From: Desulfotignum sp032250905
GTDB taxonomy: Bacteria; Desulfobacterota; Desulfobacteria; Desulfobacterales; Desulfobacteraceae
DNA: 25,482 nt
Direction of reading: 5' to 3'
NCBI GenBank assembly: GCA_032250905.1
Contig: JAVVEQ010000049.1
Location: 1-25,482, forward strand
Positions within the stretch are counted from its first letter, which is position 1. Every line of letters begins with the position of its first letter. The notes beneath the pieces were generated by a model. The model searched no databases. It had not been told where the DNA came from and saw nothing but the letters and a program-made list of their open reading frames with translations. Made by a program: the position numbers and the translations under genes. Positions 1 through 7,452 of this stretch are shown here, piece after piece.

Positions 1-80
1 CCGATCAGCTCACATTGTCGCTCAATACTCAGATCAGGGTGTTCCGGCTGAATACGCTGTTTTTTCTCTTCAATGGTCAT
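1..80 (-). CDS. IS3-family transposase OrfB, N-terminal fragment
   Basis: The minus strand from 80 reads MTIEEKKQRIQPEHPDLSIE followed by RQCELIG and then leaves the window. This is the characteristic start of the IS3-family OrfB catalytic subunit, with the 'S-x-x-RQCELLG' element before the DDE integrase core. The core itself is outside the window. Its frame is -1 relative to OrfA, and the ATG overlaps the OrfA stop. It may therefore be made alone by coupling or as an OrfAB fusion. Confidence 0.8.
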   Translation of the reverse strand, partial: MTIEEKKQRIQPEHPDLSIERQCELI

Positions 81-361
81 CAAAGGTGTCCGGTGTTTTT
101 TTTTAACCAATCCAGTTCGATCTGAAGCTTGCCAACCTTTTGATAAAGGCGCTCCCGCTCAATCTCGATCTCTTTGTTCTGTTTTGCCTGGGTTTCGCCG
201 AATACCAAAGGAAGAGCTTGTATCGCTTCTTTTTTCCATCGGTTCACAAGGCTGACATGAATGCCGAACTCTGAGGCAATTTCGTTGGCGGTTTGGTTGC
301 CTTTTATGGCTGCCAATGCCACCTTGGTTTTTAATTCTTTACTGTATTTTTTCCGTTTCAA
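80..361 (-). CDS. IS3-family transposase OrfA (helix-turn-helix subunit)
   Basis: This 93-residue protein has the OrfA layout. A basic N-terminus (KRKKYSKELKTKVALAAIKG) leads into a helix-turn-helix with NEIASEFGIHVSLVNRWKKE at about residues 26-45. A charged leucine-zipper-like coiled coil follows to the end (LQIELDWLKKN). In this family OrfA binds the element ends and regulates transposition, and a -1 frameshift product, OrfAB, is the transposase. The stop codon (82-80) overlaps the orfB ATG (80-78), and a run of nine A lies just before the stop. The length is usual for the family. Confidence 0.9.
   Translation of the reverse strand: MKRKKYSKELKTKVALAAIKGNQTANEIASEFGIHVSLVNRWKKEAIQALPLVFGETQAKQNKEIEIERERLYQKVGKLQIELDWLKKNTGHL
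96..104 (-). promoter_or_regulatory. Programmed -1 frameshift site (A9 run) between orfA and orfB
   Basis: Nine consecutive A on the minus strand are read in OrfA as the last A of Leu, then Lys-Lys, then the first two bases of Asn, a few codons before its stop. Slipping back one base here joins OrfA to the OrfB frame. A-rich slippery runs at this position are the standard way IS3-family elements make the fused transposase. A stimulatory stem-loop was not examined in detail. Confidence 0.6.
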
Positions 362-412
362 AATGATCCCCTTTGTGGTCTCTGGACTGTTTAAATTCTA
401 TCTTAACATATT

Positions 413-431
413 GTCCAGTTTTCGGGGTCCA
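413..431 (-). repeat. Terminal inverted repeat of the IS3-family element (one copy visible)
   Basis: The minus-strand sequence reads TGGACCCCGAAAACTGGAC, directly at the junction with the interrupted fic gene and about 50 bases upstream of the orfA start. It begins with TG, as IS3-family ends do. The partner repeat is outside the window, so the exact repeat length is inferred. Confidence 0.55.
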
Positions 432-628
432 CTATACTGCAAGGCCATTACATAACCATCTCAACGGTCGGGGAAAAGGCGAAAGCCTTTGTTCCAGCAC
501 CGCTGCCCCCGGTACCATCTATTGAGTGGTCATCAGAACTCCGTGAAAAATTTGATCATGCCCTGTTAGCTCTTGGTCGTCTGGACAGTGTTTCAGTACT
601 GCTTCCGGATACCTCGCTCTTCCTTTAT

Positions 629-1591
629 ATGTATGTGCGCAAAGAGGCTGTGCTTTCTTCAATGATCGAAGGGACGCAGTCCTCCCTTTCAGATCTGTTG
701 TTGTTCGAGTTTGAACATCAGCCTGGTGTGCCGTTGGATGACGTGCAGGAGGTCAGTAATTACGTGGCTGCGTTGAATCACGGCTTGGACAGGCTGAATG
801 AAGACTTCCCGCTATCGCTTCGATTGCTGAAGGAGATCCACAGTGTTCTGCTATCGAAGGGACGAGGTAAGGAGTGTGAACCGGGAAAGTTTCGCAGAAG
901 CCAGAACTGGATTGGAGGCAGTCGACCCGGTACGGCAACCTTCGTGCCTCTGCCTCCAGAATATGTTCAGGAGTGCATGGGCAAGCTGGAGCTGTTTCTG
1001 CATGACCAGCCGGAAAAGACTTCTGTTCTTGTCAAGGCGGCTCTGGCCCACGTCCAGTTTGAAACCATCCATCCGTTTCTCGATGGTAACGGACGTCTCG
1101 GGCGCTTGATAATTACCCTGCTGCTATGCTCTGAGAAGGTGCTCAAAGAGCCGATGCTTTACTTGAGTTTGTATTTCAAGACACATCGGCAGCGATACTA
1201 TAAACTACTCAATGAAGTGCGCCTCAGCGGTGACTGGGAGGCGTGGCTTGACTTCTTTGCCGATGCCGTTATTCATACTGCGACTCAGGCGGTGGAGACC
1301 GCCCAACAGCTGATGAAACTGTCAGCTGAGAATGGTCAACGCATAAACGGATTAAAGCGCAGTTCCGGTTCCGCTCACCTGATTCACAAATCGATGCTGG
1401 AACGTCCGATGGCCTCGCCAAAATACATTCAGGGAAAGACCCGGCTTTCACCGGCAACCGTCAATGCCTGCCTGCGTGAATTGGAGCAGATTGGAATCGT
1501 CAAAGAGGTGACCGGTCAGAAGCGAAACCGACTTTATTCCTATGTGGAATATATCCGGATTATGAACGAAGGTACTGAGTTGCCACGCTGA
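629..1591 (+). CDS. Fic-family protein, 5' end lost to IS insertion
   Basis: Fic enzymes transfer AMP (or another nucleotide part) onto protein hydroxyls. The core motif HPFLDGNGRLGR is complete at residues 148-159, including the catalytic His. An inhibitory-helix motif of the S-x-x-x-E-G type (SSMIEG) is at residues 10-15, and a C-terminal winged-helix-like segment (SPATVNACLRELEQIGIVKE) follows. The frame stays open upstream of 629 back into the IS. From about 443 it encodes GHYITISTVGEKAKAFVPAP and further family-typical sequence up to residue 1. The natural N-terminus, about 60 or more residues, is therefore encoded at 432-628 without an ATG, because the element replaced the first codons. 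I give the first in-frame ATG as the start, but the gene may be a pseudogene or use a start supplied by the IS. It is AT-richer than the core genes. Confidence 0.75.
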   Translation: MYVRKEAVLSSMIEGTQSSLSDLLLFEFEHQPGVPLDDVQEVSNYVAALNHGLDRLNEDFPLSLRLLKEIHSVLLSKGRGKECEPGKFRRSQNWIGGSRPGTATFVPLPPEYVQECMGKLELFLHDQPEKTSVLVKAALAHVQFETIHPFLDGNGRLGRLIITLLLCSEKVLKEPMLYLSLYFKTHRQRYYKLLNEVRLSGDWEAWLDFFADAVIHTATQAVETAQQLMKLSAENGQRINGLKRSSGSAHLIHKSMLERPMASPKYIQGKTRLSPATVNACLRELEQIGIVKEVTGQKRNRLYSYVEYIRIMNEGTELPR

Positions 1592-1817
1592 TCAGACGTG
1601 GTTGCATTAAGGCGCTGAAACCGCCACATCTCTATTGTCTGCTGATGCCGCTTTTTCCAATCTGATTTTTAGTGTTTATGCTTGAATGGCATTGCGCCCT
1701 GTGTCATATTGGATGCATTGTCGCAGAGTCCAAAAGCTGAAGCTTTTCAAAGGGTAATGTAAAAGGGACAGGAAGATAAAATAATGAGCAGGATTGATTA
1801 CAAGGAGGGATCTGAAA

Positions 1818-2408
1818 ATGAGTGACCGGTTTTATCTGTTGAAAATAAGACTGCGTGACATTGAGCCGGAAATCTGGCGGCGGTTTGTAGTGCCGGCAGA
1901 TATCCCGCTGGACCGGTTGCATGATGTCATTCAGATTGTCATGGGATGGGAGGACAGTCATCTGCATGAATTCACTATCGGGAAAAAGCGCTATACCGAA
2001 TACCCGGAATCCAGACAGGACGGGCTTGTGTCCGGCAGATACCGTCTTGGGGATCTGATCCGCCAAAAAGGCCGGGCCTTCAGCTATATCTATGACTTCG
2101 GGGATGGCTGGGAGCATGAACTGACCATTGAAGACAGCCGGTATTCTGATGCCGAACGCTGGGCGGATGTCGTGTGCCTAGAGGGTGACAGGGCCTGTCC
2201 GCCGGAAGATGTGGGCGGTCCGCCGGGATATTCGGAATTCTGCACCATCATGAACAACCCCGGACACTCTGAACAAGGTGCATTCACTGACTGGTACGGC
2301 GGGGAATTTGACAGTGACGCGTTCGATCCGGACTATGCCAACTGGGAGCTGGCAAAATACCTGAACTGGTCCAGAGACCGGATTCTTGGCTGGGAAAAGG
2401 ATGACTGA
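1818..2408 (+). CDS. Plasmid pRiA4b ORF-3-like family protein
   Basis: This 196-residue protein has the features of the pRiA4b ORF-3 family. It opens with a YLLKIRLRDIEPEIWRR strand, followed by LHDVIQIVMGWEDSHLHEF, YIYDFGDGWEHELTIE, the CPPEDVGGPPGY element and a C-terminal DPDYANWEL segment. The family is often carried near mobile elements, and its biochemical function is unknown. The ATG at 1818 is chosen over one at 1794 because AAGGAGGGA at 1802-1810 is a strong ribosome-binding site at proper spacing and MSDRFYLLK is the usual start. The end overlaps the next gene by 8 nt, suggesting coupling. The 226 bases upstream hold no recognisable gene. Confidence 0.88.
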   Translation: MSDRFYLLKIRLRDIEPEIWRRFVVPADIPLDRLHDVIQIVMGWEDSHLHEFTIGKKRYTEYPESRQDGLVSGRYRLGDLIRQKGRAFSYIYDFGDGWEHELTIEDSRYSDAERWADVVCLEGDRACPPEDVGGPPGYSEFCTIMNNPGHSEQGAFTDWYGGEFDSDAFDPDYANWELAKYLNWSRDRILGWEKDD

Positions 2409-3132
2409 AACCGGTCGAAATCCTTCAGAGGATACCGATAACACCCCGGAGGACATGATCCGCCGGACTGCAGTTGTGCTTGAAAGGATTCGGCGCAAAA
2501 ACAACTGCCTGATTGTGGCGGTCACCGGCAGCATTGCATGTGGCAAATCCACCGTATCTGAAATGCTCCGGGACCTGGGGACACCGCTCATCGATTTTGA
2601 CCGGATCGCCCGGGAAGTGGTGATGCCGGGAACGCCGGGTTACGACCGGATCGTTTCGGATTTCGGCAGCAACGTGGTGCAACCTGACGGAACCCTGGAC
2701 CGTAAGGCCCTGTCCGGCATAGTGTTCGCCGATGAAAAAAAGCGCCGGCTCCTTGAAAGGATCACCCATCCACTGATCTTTGACCGGTTTGCCGAAAAAC
2801 TGACCCAACTTTCGGCATCCCGTCCGGACAGCGTAATCCAGGCCGCGGTACCATTGCTGATCGAAATGAATATGCAGCACCTGTTTGACCGGGTGATCGT
2901 GGTATATCTGCCCAGAGAAATTCAGCTCAGGCGGCTGGCGGCCAGGGACAACATATCCCTGGAAACTGCTGCCGCCATCATCGGATCCCAGCTGTCTGCC
3001 GATGAAAAAAAACCGTATGCTGATTACCTGATCGACAACAGCCATGATCTGGAAGAAACAAAAAAACAGGTTGAACAGGTATGGCACCAGTTACAGGCGA
3101 TCCGTAAACAACAGCACCGGAATGTGGTTTAA
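2401..3132 (+). CDS. coaE: Dephospho-CoA kinase with N-terminal extension
   Basis: CoaE phosphorylates dephospho-CoA at the ribose 3'-hydroxyl, the last step of CoA synthesis in the cytoplasm. The P-loop GSIACGKST is at residues 43-51. The family elements PLIDFDRIARE, THPLIF, AAVPLLIE and YLPREIQLRRLAARD follow in order, so the enzyme looks intact. The catalytic fold normally starts about two residues before IVAVTG. Here about 37 charged residues precede it if translation starts at ATG 2401, which overlaps the stop of the previous gene. An internal ATG at 2455 would shorten the extension, but its GGAGG is too close to be convincing. The next gene follows after 24 bases. Confidence 0.92.
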   Translation: MTETGRNPSEDTDNTPEDMIRRTAVVLERIRRKNNCLIVAVTGSIACGKSTVSEMLRDLGTPLIDFDRIAREVVMPGTPGYDRIVSDFGSNVVQPDGTLDRKALSGIVFADEKKRRLLERITHPLIFDRFAEKLTQLSASRPDSVIQAAVPLLIEMNMQHLFDRVIVVYLPREIQLRRLAARDNISLETAAAIIGSQLSADEKKPYADYLIDNSHDLEETKKQVEQVWHQLQAIRKQQHRNVV

Positions 3133-3156
3133 CCGATATTTTCGGGAGGTGCAGTC

Positions 3157-5067
3157 ATGACATCCGTCATTAAACGGCATGAATTTTTCGGGTGGACCGG
3201 CAGCATCCTGCATGTCAATCTGTCTGATTTTGCCGTCACCCGGCTGGATACTCCGGCTTATTCGGACAAATATCTCGGGGGCAGGGGTATGGCCACCTGG
3301 CTGTATCGGGATATGGTCCCTGCAGACACCGATGCCTTAGGTCCGGGCAACCCCTTGATTTTTATGACCGGTCCTTTAGGCGCAACCGGTGCCCAAGGTG
3401 CCTCCCGGTTTGTGGTGGCGGGTAAATCTCCCATGACACTGCCGGAAGGGTTCTGCTACGGCAACCTGGGGGGATTTTTCGGACCCGGTCTCAAACGGGC
3501 CGGGTTTGACGGCCTGGTAATAACGGGCCGGGCAAACCGGCCGGTCTATCTGTATATCGATGACGGCAGCGTTCAGATAAAAGAAGCAGATGCGTTGTGG
3601 GGGCAGGGGGTATATGCCGTCCAGAAACGTCTGAAGGATATCCACGGCAATGTCACCCGCATGATCACCACCGGTGTGGCCGGCGAGAACCTGTGCCGGG
3701 CTGCCAACATCATGACCGATAACGAAGGCAGCGCCACAGGCGGATTTGGTGCGGTCATGGGATCCAAGTATCTCAAGGCCATTGCTGTGAAGGGCAGCGG
3801 CACCGTTGCTGTGGCGCATCCGGACAGGCTCAGTGATCTGAGCCGACGAACGATCGAGCTGAACCGCAAAGACCCTGTGTATCTGCCGTTCAATTCAGAC
3901 CAGGTCTGGCGGACCGGAAAATCCTCCTGTTTTCAATGTGGACTGGACTGCATGTACCGGAACCGGCTTCAGACTGCATCGGGTGACACATTGGTGAGAA
4001 AATGCCAGTCCATGTTTGTTTATTTTCCCTGGGTGGCCGGCCGGCCGGACCTGTCGTCCGAAATTGCGGTTCAGGCCACCGGGATCTGCAATGACCGGTC
4101 AATCTGCACCATGGAAATGACCAATATCATCCAGTGGCTGGCAGCCTGCGCCAATGCCGGAGTTCTGACTGAAAAGCTAACCAGACTGGATATGTCGAAG
4201 CTGGGCACCCTGGAATTCTTCACGGATCTTACAGACATGATCAGTCAGCGCCGGGGATTCGGCGATATCCTGGCTGAGGGACTGCTCCGGGCCGGCGAGA
4301 CCCTGGGGCCGGAAGCAAAAGCACAGTTTGCCCCGGAAGTGTCCGGGGTAGGGGACGGGGCCACTTATTCCGCCAGGGAATATCTCATGAACGGACTTTT
4401 GTATGCGTTTTCACCCCGGCAGCCCATTGCCATGCTCCATGAAATCAGCCGGCTGACCGGTCTATGGGTGATGCATCAGAACGATCCCAAAACATCTCCG
4501 GTCTCCAATGCGGTGTTCCGCAAGGCAGCTGCCCGGTTCTGGGGCCATGAAAAGGCATGGGACCTGATGACCCATGAGGGAAAAGCCCAGGCCGCCGTAA
4601 AGATCATGAACCGAACCTGTGCCAAGGACAGTCTGGGTCTGTGCGACTCCTGCTGGCCGGTGATGATTTCCTGGCACACCCCGGATTATGTGGGAGATCC
4701 AGGGCTGGAAGCAGCCACTTTTGCCGCTGTCACGGGCATTGATATGGATGAGGCCGGACTGGATCTTGCGGGTGAGCGGATTTTCAATCTGGAAAGACAG
4801 ATCCATATCCGGGAAGGGCACCGTCCGCTTCAGGACGATGATGTGGCCCCATACAATTATACCGAACCGGTCCAGACCGTGTTCATGAACCCGGATGTGC
4901 TGGTACCGGGTCAGGAAGACCAGGTGCTTACCCGCAAAGGCATGACCCTGGGCAGGGCCGAGTTTGCATCCATGCGCAAAGAATTCTATCAATTGCGCGG
5001 ATGGGACCCGGCTACCGGGGTACAATTGCCGGAAACCCTGGCCCGCCTGGGCCTGAAGTGTTTGTAA
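3157..5067 (+). CDS. Aldehyde ferredoxin oxidoreductase (AOR) family, tungsten type
   Basis: AOR-family enzymes oxidise aldehydes to carboxylic acids (or the reverse) with ferredoxin, using a tungsten bis-pterin cofactor and one 4Fe-4S cluster. The N-terminal pterin-binding part has LGGRGMATWL and later GFCYGNLGGFFGPGLKRAG. The cluster ligands are C258-x2-C261-x3-C265 and C496, the last within D491-S-L-G-L-C, the family's usual spacing. The 636-residue length is normal for the family. A GGGAGG-like ribosome-binding site (GGGAGGT, 3144-3150) precedes the ATG. It leads the cluster that continues with the YgcW-like SDR 80 bases downstream. The substrate is unknown, since AOR subfamilies cannot be separated by eye. 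A link to the ETF and flavoproteins is inferred from position only. Confidence 0.93.
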   Translation: MTSVIKRHEFFGWTGSILHVNLSDFAVTRLDTPAYSDKYLGGRGMATWLYRDMVPADTDALGPGNPLIFMTGPLGATGAQGASRFVVAGKSPMTLPEGFCYGNLGGFFGPGLKRAGFDGLVITGRANRPVYLYIDDGSVQIKEADALWGQGVYAVQKRLKDIHGNVTRMITTGVAGENLCRAANIMTDNEGSATGGFGAVMGSKYLKAIAVKGSGTVAVAHPDRLSDLSRRTIELNRKDPVYLPFNSDQVWRTGKSSCFQCGLDCMYRNRLQTASGDTLVRKCQSMFVYFPWVAGRPDLSSEIAVQATGICNDRSICTMEMTNIIQWLAACANAGVLTEKLTRLDMSKLGTLEFFTDLTDMISQRRGFGDILAEGLLRAGETLGPEAKAQFAPEVSGVGDGATYSAREYLMNGLLYAFSPRQPIAMLHEISRLTGLWVMHQNDPKTSPVSNAVFRKAAARFWGHEKAWDLMTHEGKAQAAVKIMNRTCAKDSLGLCDSCWPVMISWHTPDYVGDPGLEAATFAAVTGIDMDEAGLDLAGERIFNLERQIHIREGHRPLQDDDVAPYNYTEPVQTVFMNPDVLVPGQEDQVLTRKGMTLGRAEFASMRKEFYQLRGWDPATGVQLPETLARLGLKCL

Positions 5068-5147
5068 TGACACCCATTGACAAAGCGAAATGAGACATTT
5101 AAGATGCCCCTCCAAATATCAACCGTGCACCCTTAGGATATCTTCCC

Positions 5148-5924
5148 ATGAACCTGAACCGTTTTTCCATGGACTGGTTTTCACTCAAAGGCAGAAAAGC
5201 CATTGTCACCGGCGGCAACACCGGTCTGGGACAGGCCTTTTCCATGGCCCTGGCCAAAGCCGGGGCCGATGTATTCATCGCAGGCATGATCGAGGAAACC
5301 GGCGTATCGCGGGAGATGCTTCAGGCCCAGGGAGTGAATACCGGATTTCTGACCATTGACATCACCCGGCCGGGGGCCTGTGAACAGGTCATGGGCCGAT
5401 GTCTGGACACCCTGGGGGATGTGGATATCCTGGTGAACAACGCCGGCATCTGCCGGCTGAATCCGGTGCTGGATTTTGACCGGAGCGACTGGGATCCCAT
5501 GCTGGCGGTCAATGTGACTGCTGCGTTTGAAATGAGCCGGGAAGCGGCCCGGCACATGATCCCGAAGAAAAGCGGTAAAATCATCAATATCTGTTCACTT
5601 TTCTCTTATCTGGGAGGACGCATGTCACCGGCCTACGCTGCATCCAAGCACGCCCTGGCCGGACTGACCAGGGCCTACTGCGATGAACTGGCGGAGCACA
5701 ACATCCAGGTCAACGGGATTGCCCCGGGATATTATGCCACCGCCATCACCCGGGAGACAAGGAACAACCCGGTGTCCAACCAGCGGGTCCTGGACCATGT
5801 TCCTGCCGGGCGATGGGGAGATCCTGTGGATCTGATGGGAGCGGCAGTTTTTCTGGCTTCCCGTGCCTCCGATTATGTGAACGGACACATCCTGGTGGTG
5901 GACGGCGGGTACCTGGTCCGGTAG
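5148..5924 (+). CDS. Short-chain dehydrogenase/reductase, YgcW-like
   Basis: This is a classical SDR of 258 residues that should oxidise an alcohol to a ketone, or the reverse, with NAD(P). The coenzyme motif TGGNTGLG is at residues 21-28, NNAG is in the middle, and the catalytic set S150, Y163, K167 (YAASK) is complete. It ends with VNGHILVVDGGYLVR. Much of the sequence agrees with E. coli YgcW as I remember it, for example FSMD-FSLKG near the start, LVNNAGIC, IINICSLFSYLGG, QVNGIAPGYYAT and NQRVLDH. Orthology is therefore likely rather than mere family membership. AGGA at 5135-5138 supports the ATG at 5148. Its neighbours encode the other Ygc-type proteins. The substrate is unknown. Confidence 0.93.
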   Translation: MNLNRFSMDWFSLKGRKAIVTGGNTGLGQAFSMALAKAGADVFIAGMIEETGVSREMLQAQGVNTGFLTIDITRPGACEQVMGRCLDTLGDVDILVNNAGICRLNPVLDFDRSDWDPMLAVNVTAAFEMSREAARHMIPKKSGKIINICSLFSYLGGRMSPAYAASKHALAGLTRAYCDELAEHNIQVNGIAPGYYATAITRETRNNPVSNQRVLDHVPAGRWGDPVDLMGAAVFLASRASDYVNGHILVVDGGYLVR

Positions 5925-5997
5925 GCTCTGGAGACAGGAACAAACAACAGCCACCATCCAGGTACCGGAAAATCACTGATTTAAAAAAGGAATTTCC

Positions 5998-7452
5998 ATG
6001 TTATCAAGACAAGCCATTGCAGACCAGCTGAGCGACCTGGTGGGCAGGGACCGTGTGATCACCGACGAACAGGTACTCAGGGAAAACAGTATAGACAGGT
6101 ACAGAAAAGTACAGTCTGTGTTCGGCCGCTATGAACTTCCCCTTCCGGCCGCGGTGGTGAAACCGGCGGATGCCCGGCAGGTATCGGCCATCCTGAAGTT
6201 TGCCAGCCGGCACGGTATCAACTGTGTGCCGAAAACCGGGGGGTCCGCCACCGAAGGCGGGCTGGAAACTGTGGTGGAAAATTCCATTGTTCTGGACGGA
6301 TCCGACATGAACCGGATCATCGAGATCAATCCCGTGTCCATGATGGCTACAGCCCAGTGCGGGGTGAACCTGGAGGTACTGGAAAACAAAGTCCGGCGAC
6401 AGGGTCTGACCATCGGCCACTCGCCCCAGTCAAAACCCCTGGCCATGATGGGGGGGCTGGTGGCCACTCGGAGCATCGGCCAGTTCTCCACCCTGTACGG
6501 CGGCATTGAAGATATGGTGGTGGGCCTGGAAGCCGTTTTCCCCAATGGAGAGATCACCCGGATCAAAAATGTGCCAAGAAGGGCCTGCGGCCCGGATATC
6601 CGGCATGTGATCATCGGCAATGAAGGCGCATTGTGCTTCATCACAGAGGTGACGGTGAAACTGTACCGGTACTACCCGGAAAACAACCGGTTCCTGGCCT
6701 ATGCCATGCCGGACATGAAGTCCGGTTTTGAGATGCTGCGGGAGATCATCACTGCGGGATACCGGCCCTCCATTGCCCGGCTGTACGATGCAGAAGACGG
6801 TGCCCAGCACGGATTTGACCAGTTTGCTCCGGACCGGTGCGTGCTCATGTTCATGGCTGAAGGTCCGGCCCCCCTCGCCCGGGCCACGGCACAGGGCATA
6901 GAAGAGATCGCTGGGCGATACACGGGCTGGAATCCCATCGACAGCAAACGCATCGAAAACTGGTTCAATCACCTCAACTGGGGGCCCGAAAAAGTGGCTG
7001 AGGAGCGGGAGCTGATCCGCAAAACACTGAACACCGGGTTCACCACCGAGGTATCCGGCAACTGGGACATCATCCATTCCATCTATGAAAACACCCTGAA
7101 CCGCATCAAAACAGATTTTCCCCATGTGGATGATCTCACCCTGCTGGGAGGACATTCTTCTCATTCCTACCAGACCGGCACCAATATGTATTTTGTGTAT
7201 GACTACAACATCAATGCCTGCTCTCCGGACCGGGAGCTGGAAACGTATCATGTCCCTCTCAATGCCATGGTTGTAGAGGAAACCCTCAAAGCCGGTGGTT
7301 CCATGGTCCACCACCACGGTATCGGTAAGTATCGGACCCCCTGGACCAGACAGGAACACGGCAGTGCCTATTATATTCTGGAAAGTCTCAAGCAGGTGTT
7401 TGACCCCTGCCGCATTATGAACAAAGGCACCATTTTCACTGTGGATCCATGA
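5998..7452 (+). CDS. FAD-linked oxidoreductase, YgcU-like (AGPS-type HHH motif)
   Basis: This 484-residue flavoprotein belongs to the vanillyl-alcohol-oxidase/FAD_binding_4 superfamily. The FAD domain shows VPKTGGSATEGGLE and HSPQSKPLAMMGGLVATRS, then GNEGALCFITEVTV. The C-terminal cap carries HHHGIGK at residues 438-444, the tri-histidine motif also found in alkyldihydroxyacetonephosphate synthase. It ends in the typical DPCRIMNKGTIF segment. Length and sequence match E. coli YgcU closely, as I recall that protein (GLETVVENS, GGLVATRSIGQFSTLYG, NVPRRA-GPDIRH, GGHSSHSYQ-GTNMYFVYDY). AAAAGGAA at 5985-5992 supports the start. The gene overlaps etfB by 4 nt, so electrons probably pass to this dedicated ETF. 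The substrate is unknown, and a hydroxylated or phosphorylated polyol-like compound is a guess. Confidence 0.92.
   Translation: MLSRQAIADQLSDLVGRDRVITDEQVLRENSIDRYRKVQSVFGRYELPLPAAVVKPADARQVSAILKFASRHGINCVPKTGGSATEGGLETVVENSIVLDGSDMNRIIEINPVSMMATAQCGVNLEVLENKVRRQGLTIGHSPQSKPLAMMGGLVATRSIGQFSTLYGGIEDMVVGLEAVFPNGEITRIKNVPRRACGPDIRHVIIGNEGALCFITEVTVKLYRYYPENNRFLAYAMPDMKSGFEMLREIITAGYRPSIARLYDAEDGAQHGFDQFAPDRCVLMFMAEGPAPLARATAQGIEEIAGRYTGWNPIDSKRIENWFNHLNWGPEKVAEERELIRKTLNTGFTTEVSGNWDIIHSIYENTLNRIKTDFPHVDDLTLLGGHSSHSYQTGTNMYFVYDYNINACSPDRELETYHVPLNAMVVEETLKAGGSMVHHHGIGKYRTPWTRQEHGSAYYILESLKQVFDPCRIMNKGTIFTVDP

Larger units (their letters stand above)
1..431 (-). mobile_element. IS3-family insertion sequence, partial (cut by window start)
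   Basis: The segment holds orfA, the start of orfB and a terminal sequence in the usual IS3 order on the minus strand. The outer end is placed at 431, where the minus strand begins TGGACCCCGAAAACTGGACA, a typical IS3-family end starting with TG. Immediately beyond 431 the plus-strand reading frame of a Fic protein begins in mid-gene, which supports this boundary. The other end lies outside the window, so the target duplication and the full length cannot be seen. Both visible reading frames are open, so the copy could be active. Confidence 0.85.

Noticed and set aside
1794..1817. Earlier ATG for the pRiA4b ORF-3-like gene
   Set aside because: The strong ribosome-binding site at 1802-1810 lies inside this stretch and serves the ATG at 1818.
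2425..3087. 220-residue open frame antisense to coaE
   Set aside because: It mirrors the codon pattern of coaE and has no recognisable protein family.
4462..5115. 217-residue open frame antisense to the AOR gene
   Set aside because: It is a shadow of the conserved AOR C-terminus, with no motif and no start signal.
6430..7359. 309-residue open frame antisense to the YgcU-like gene
   Set aside because: It is a shadow of a strongly conserved gene, with no recognisable domain, no ribosome-binding site and a composition mirroring the sense codons.
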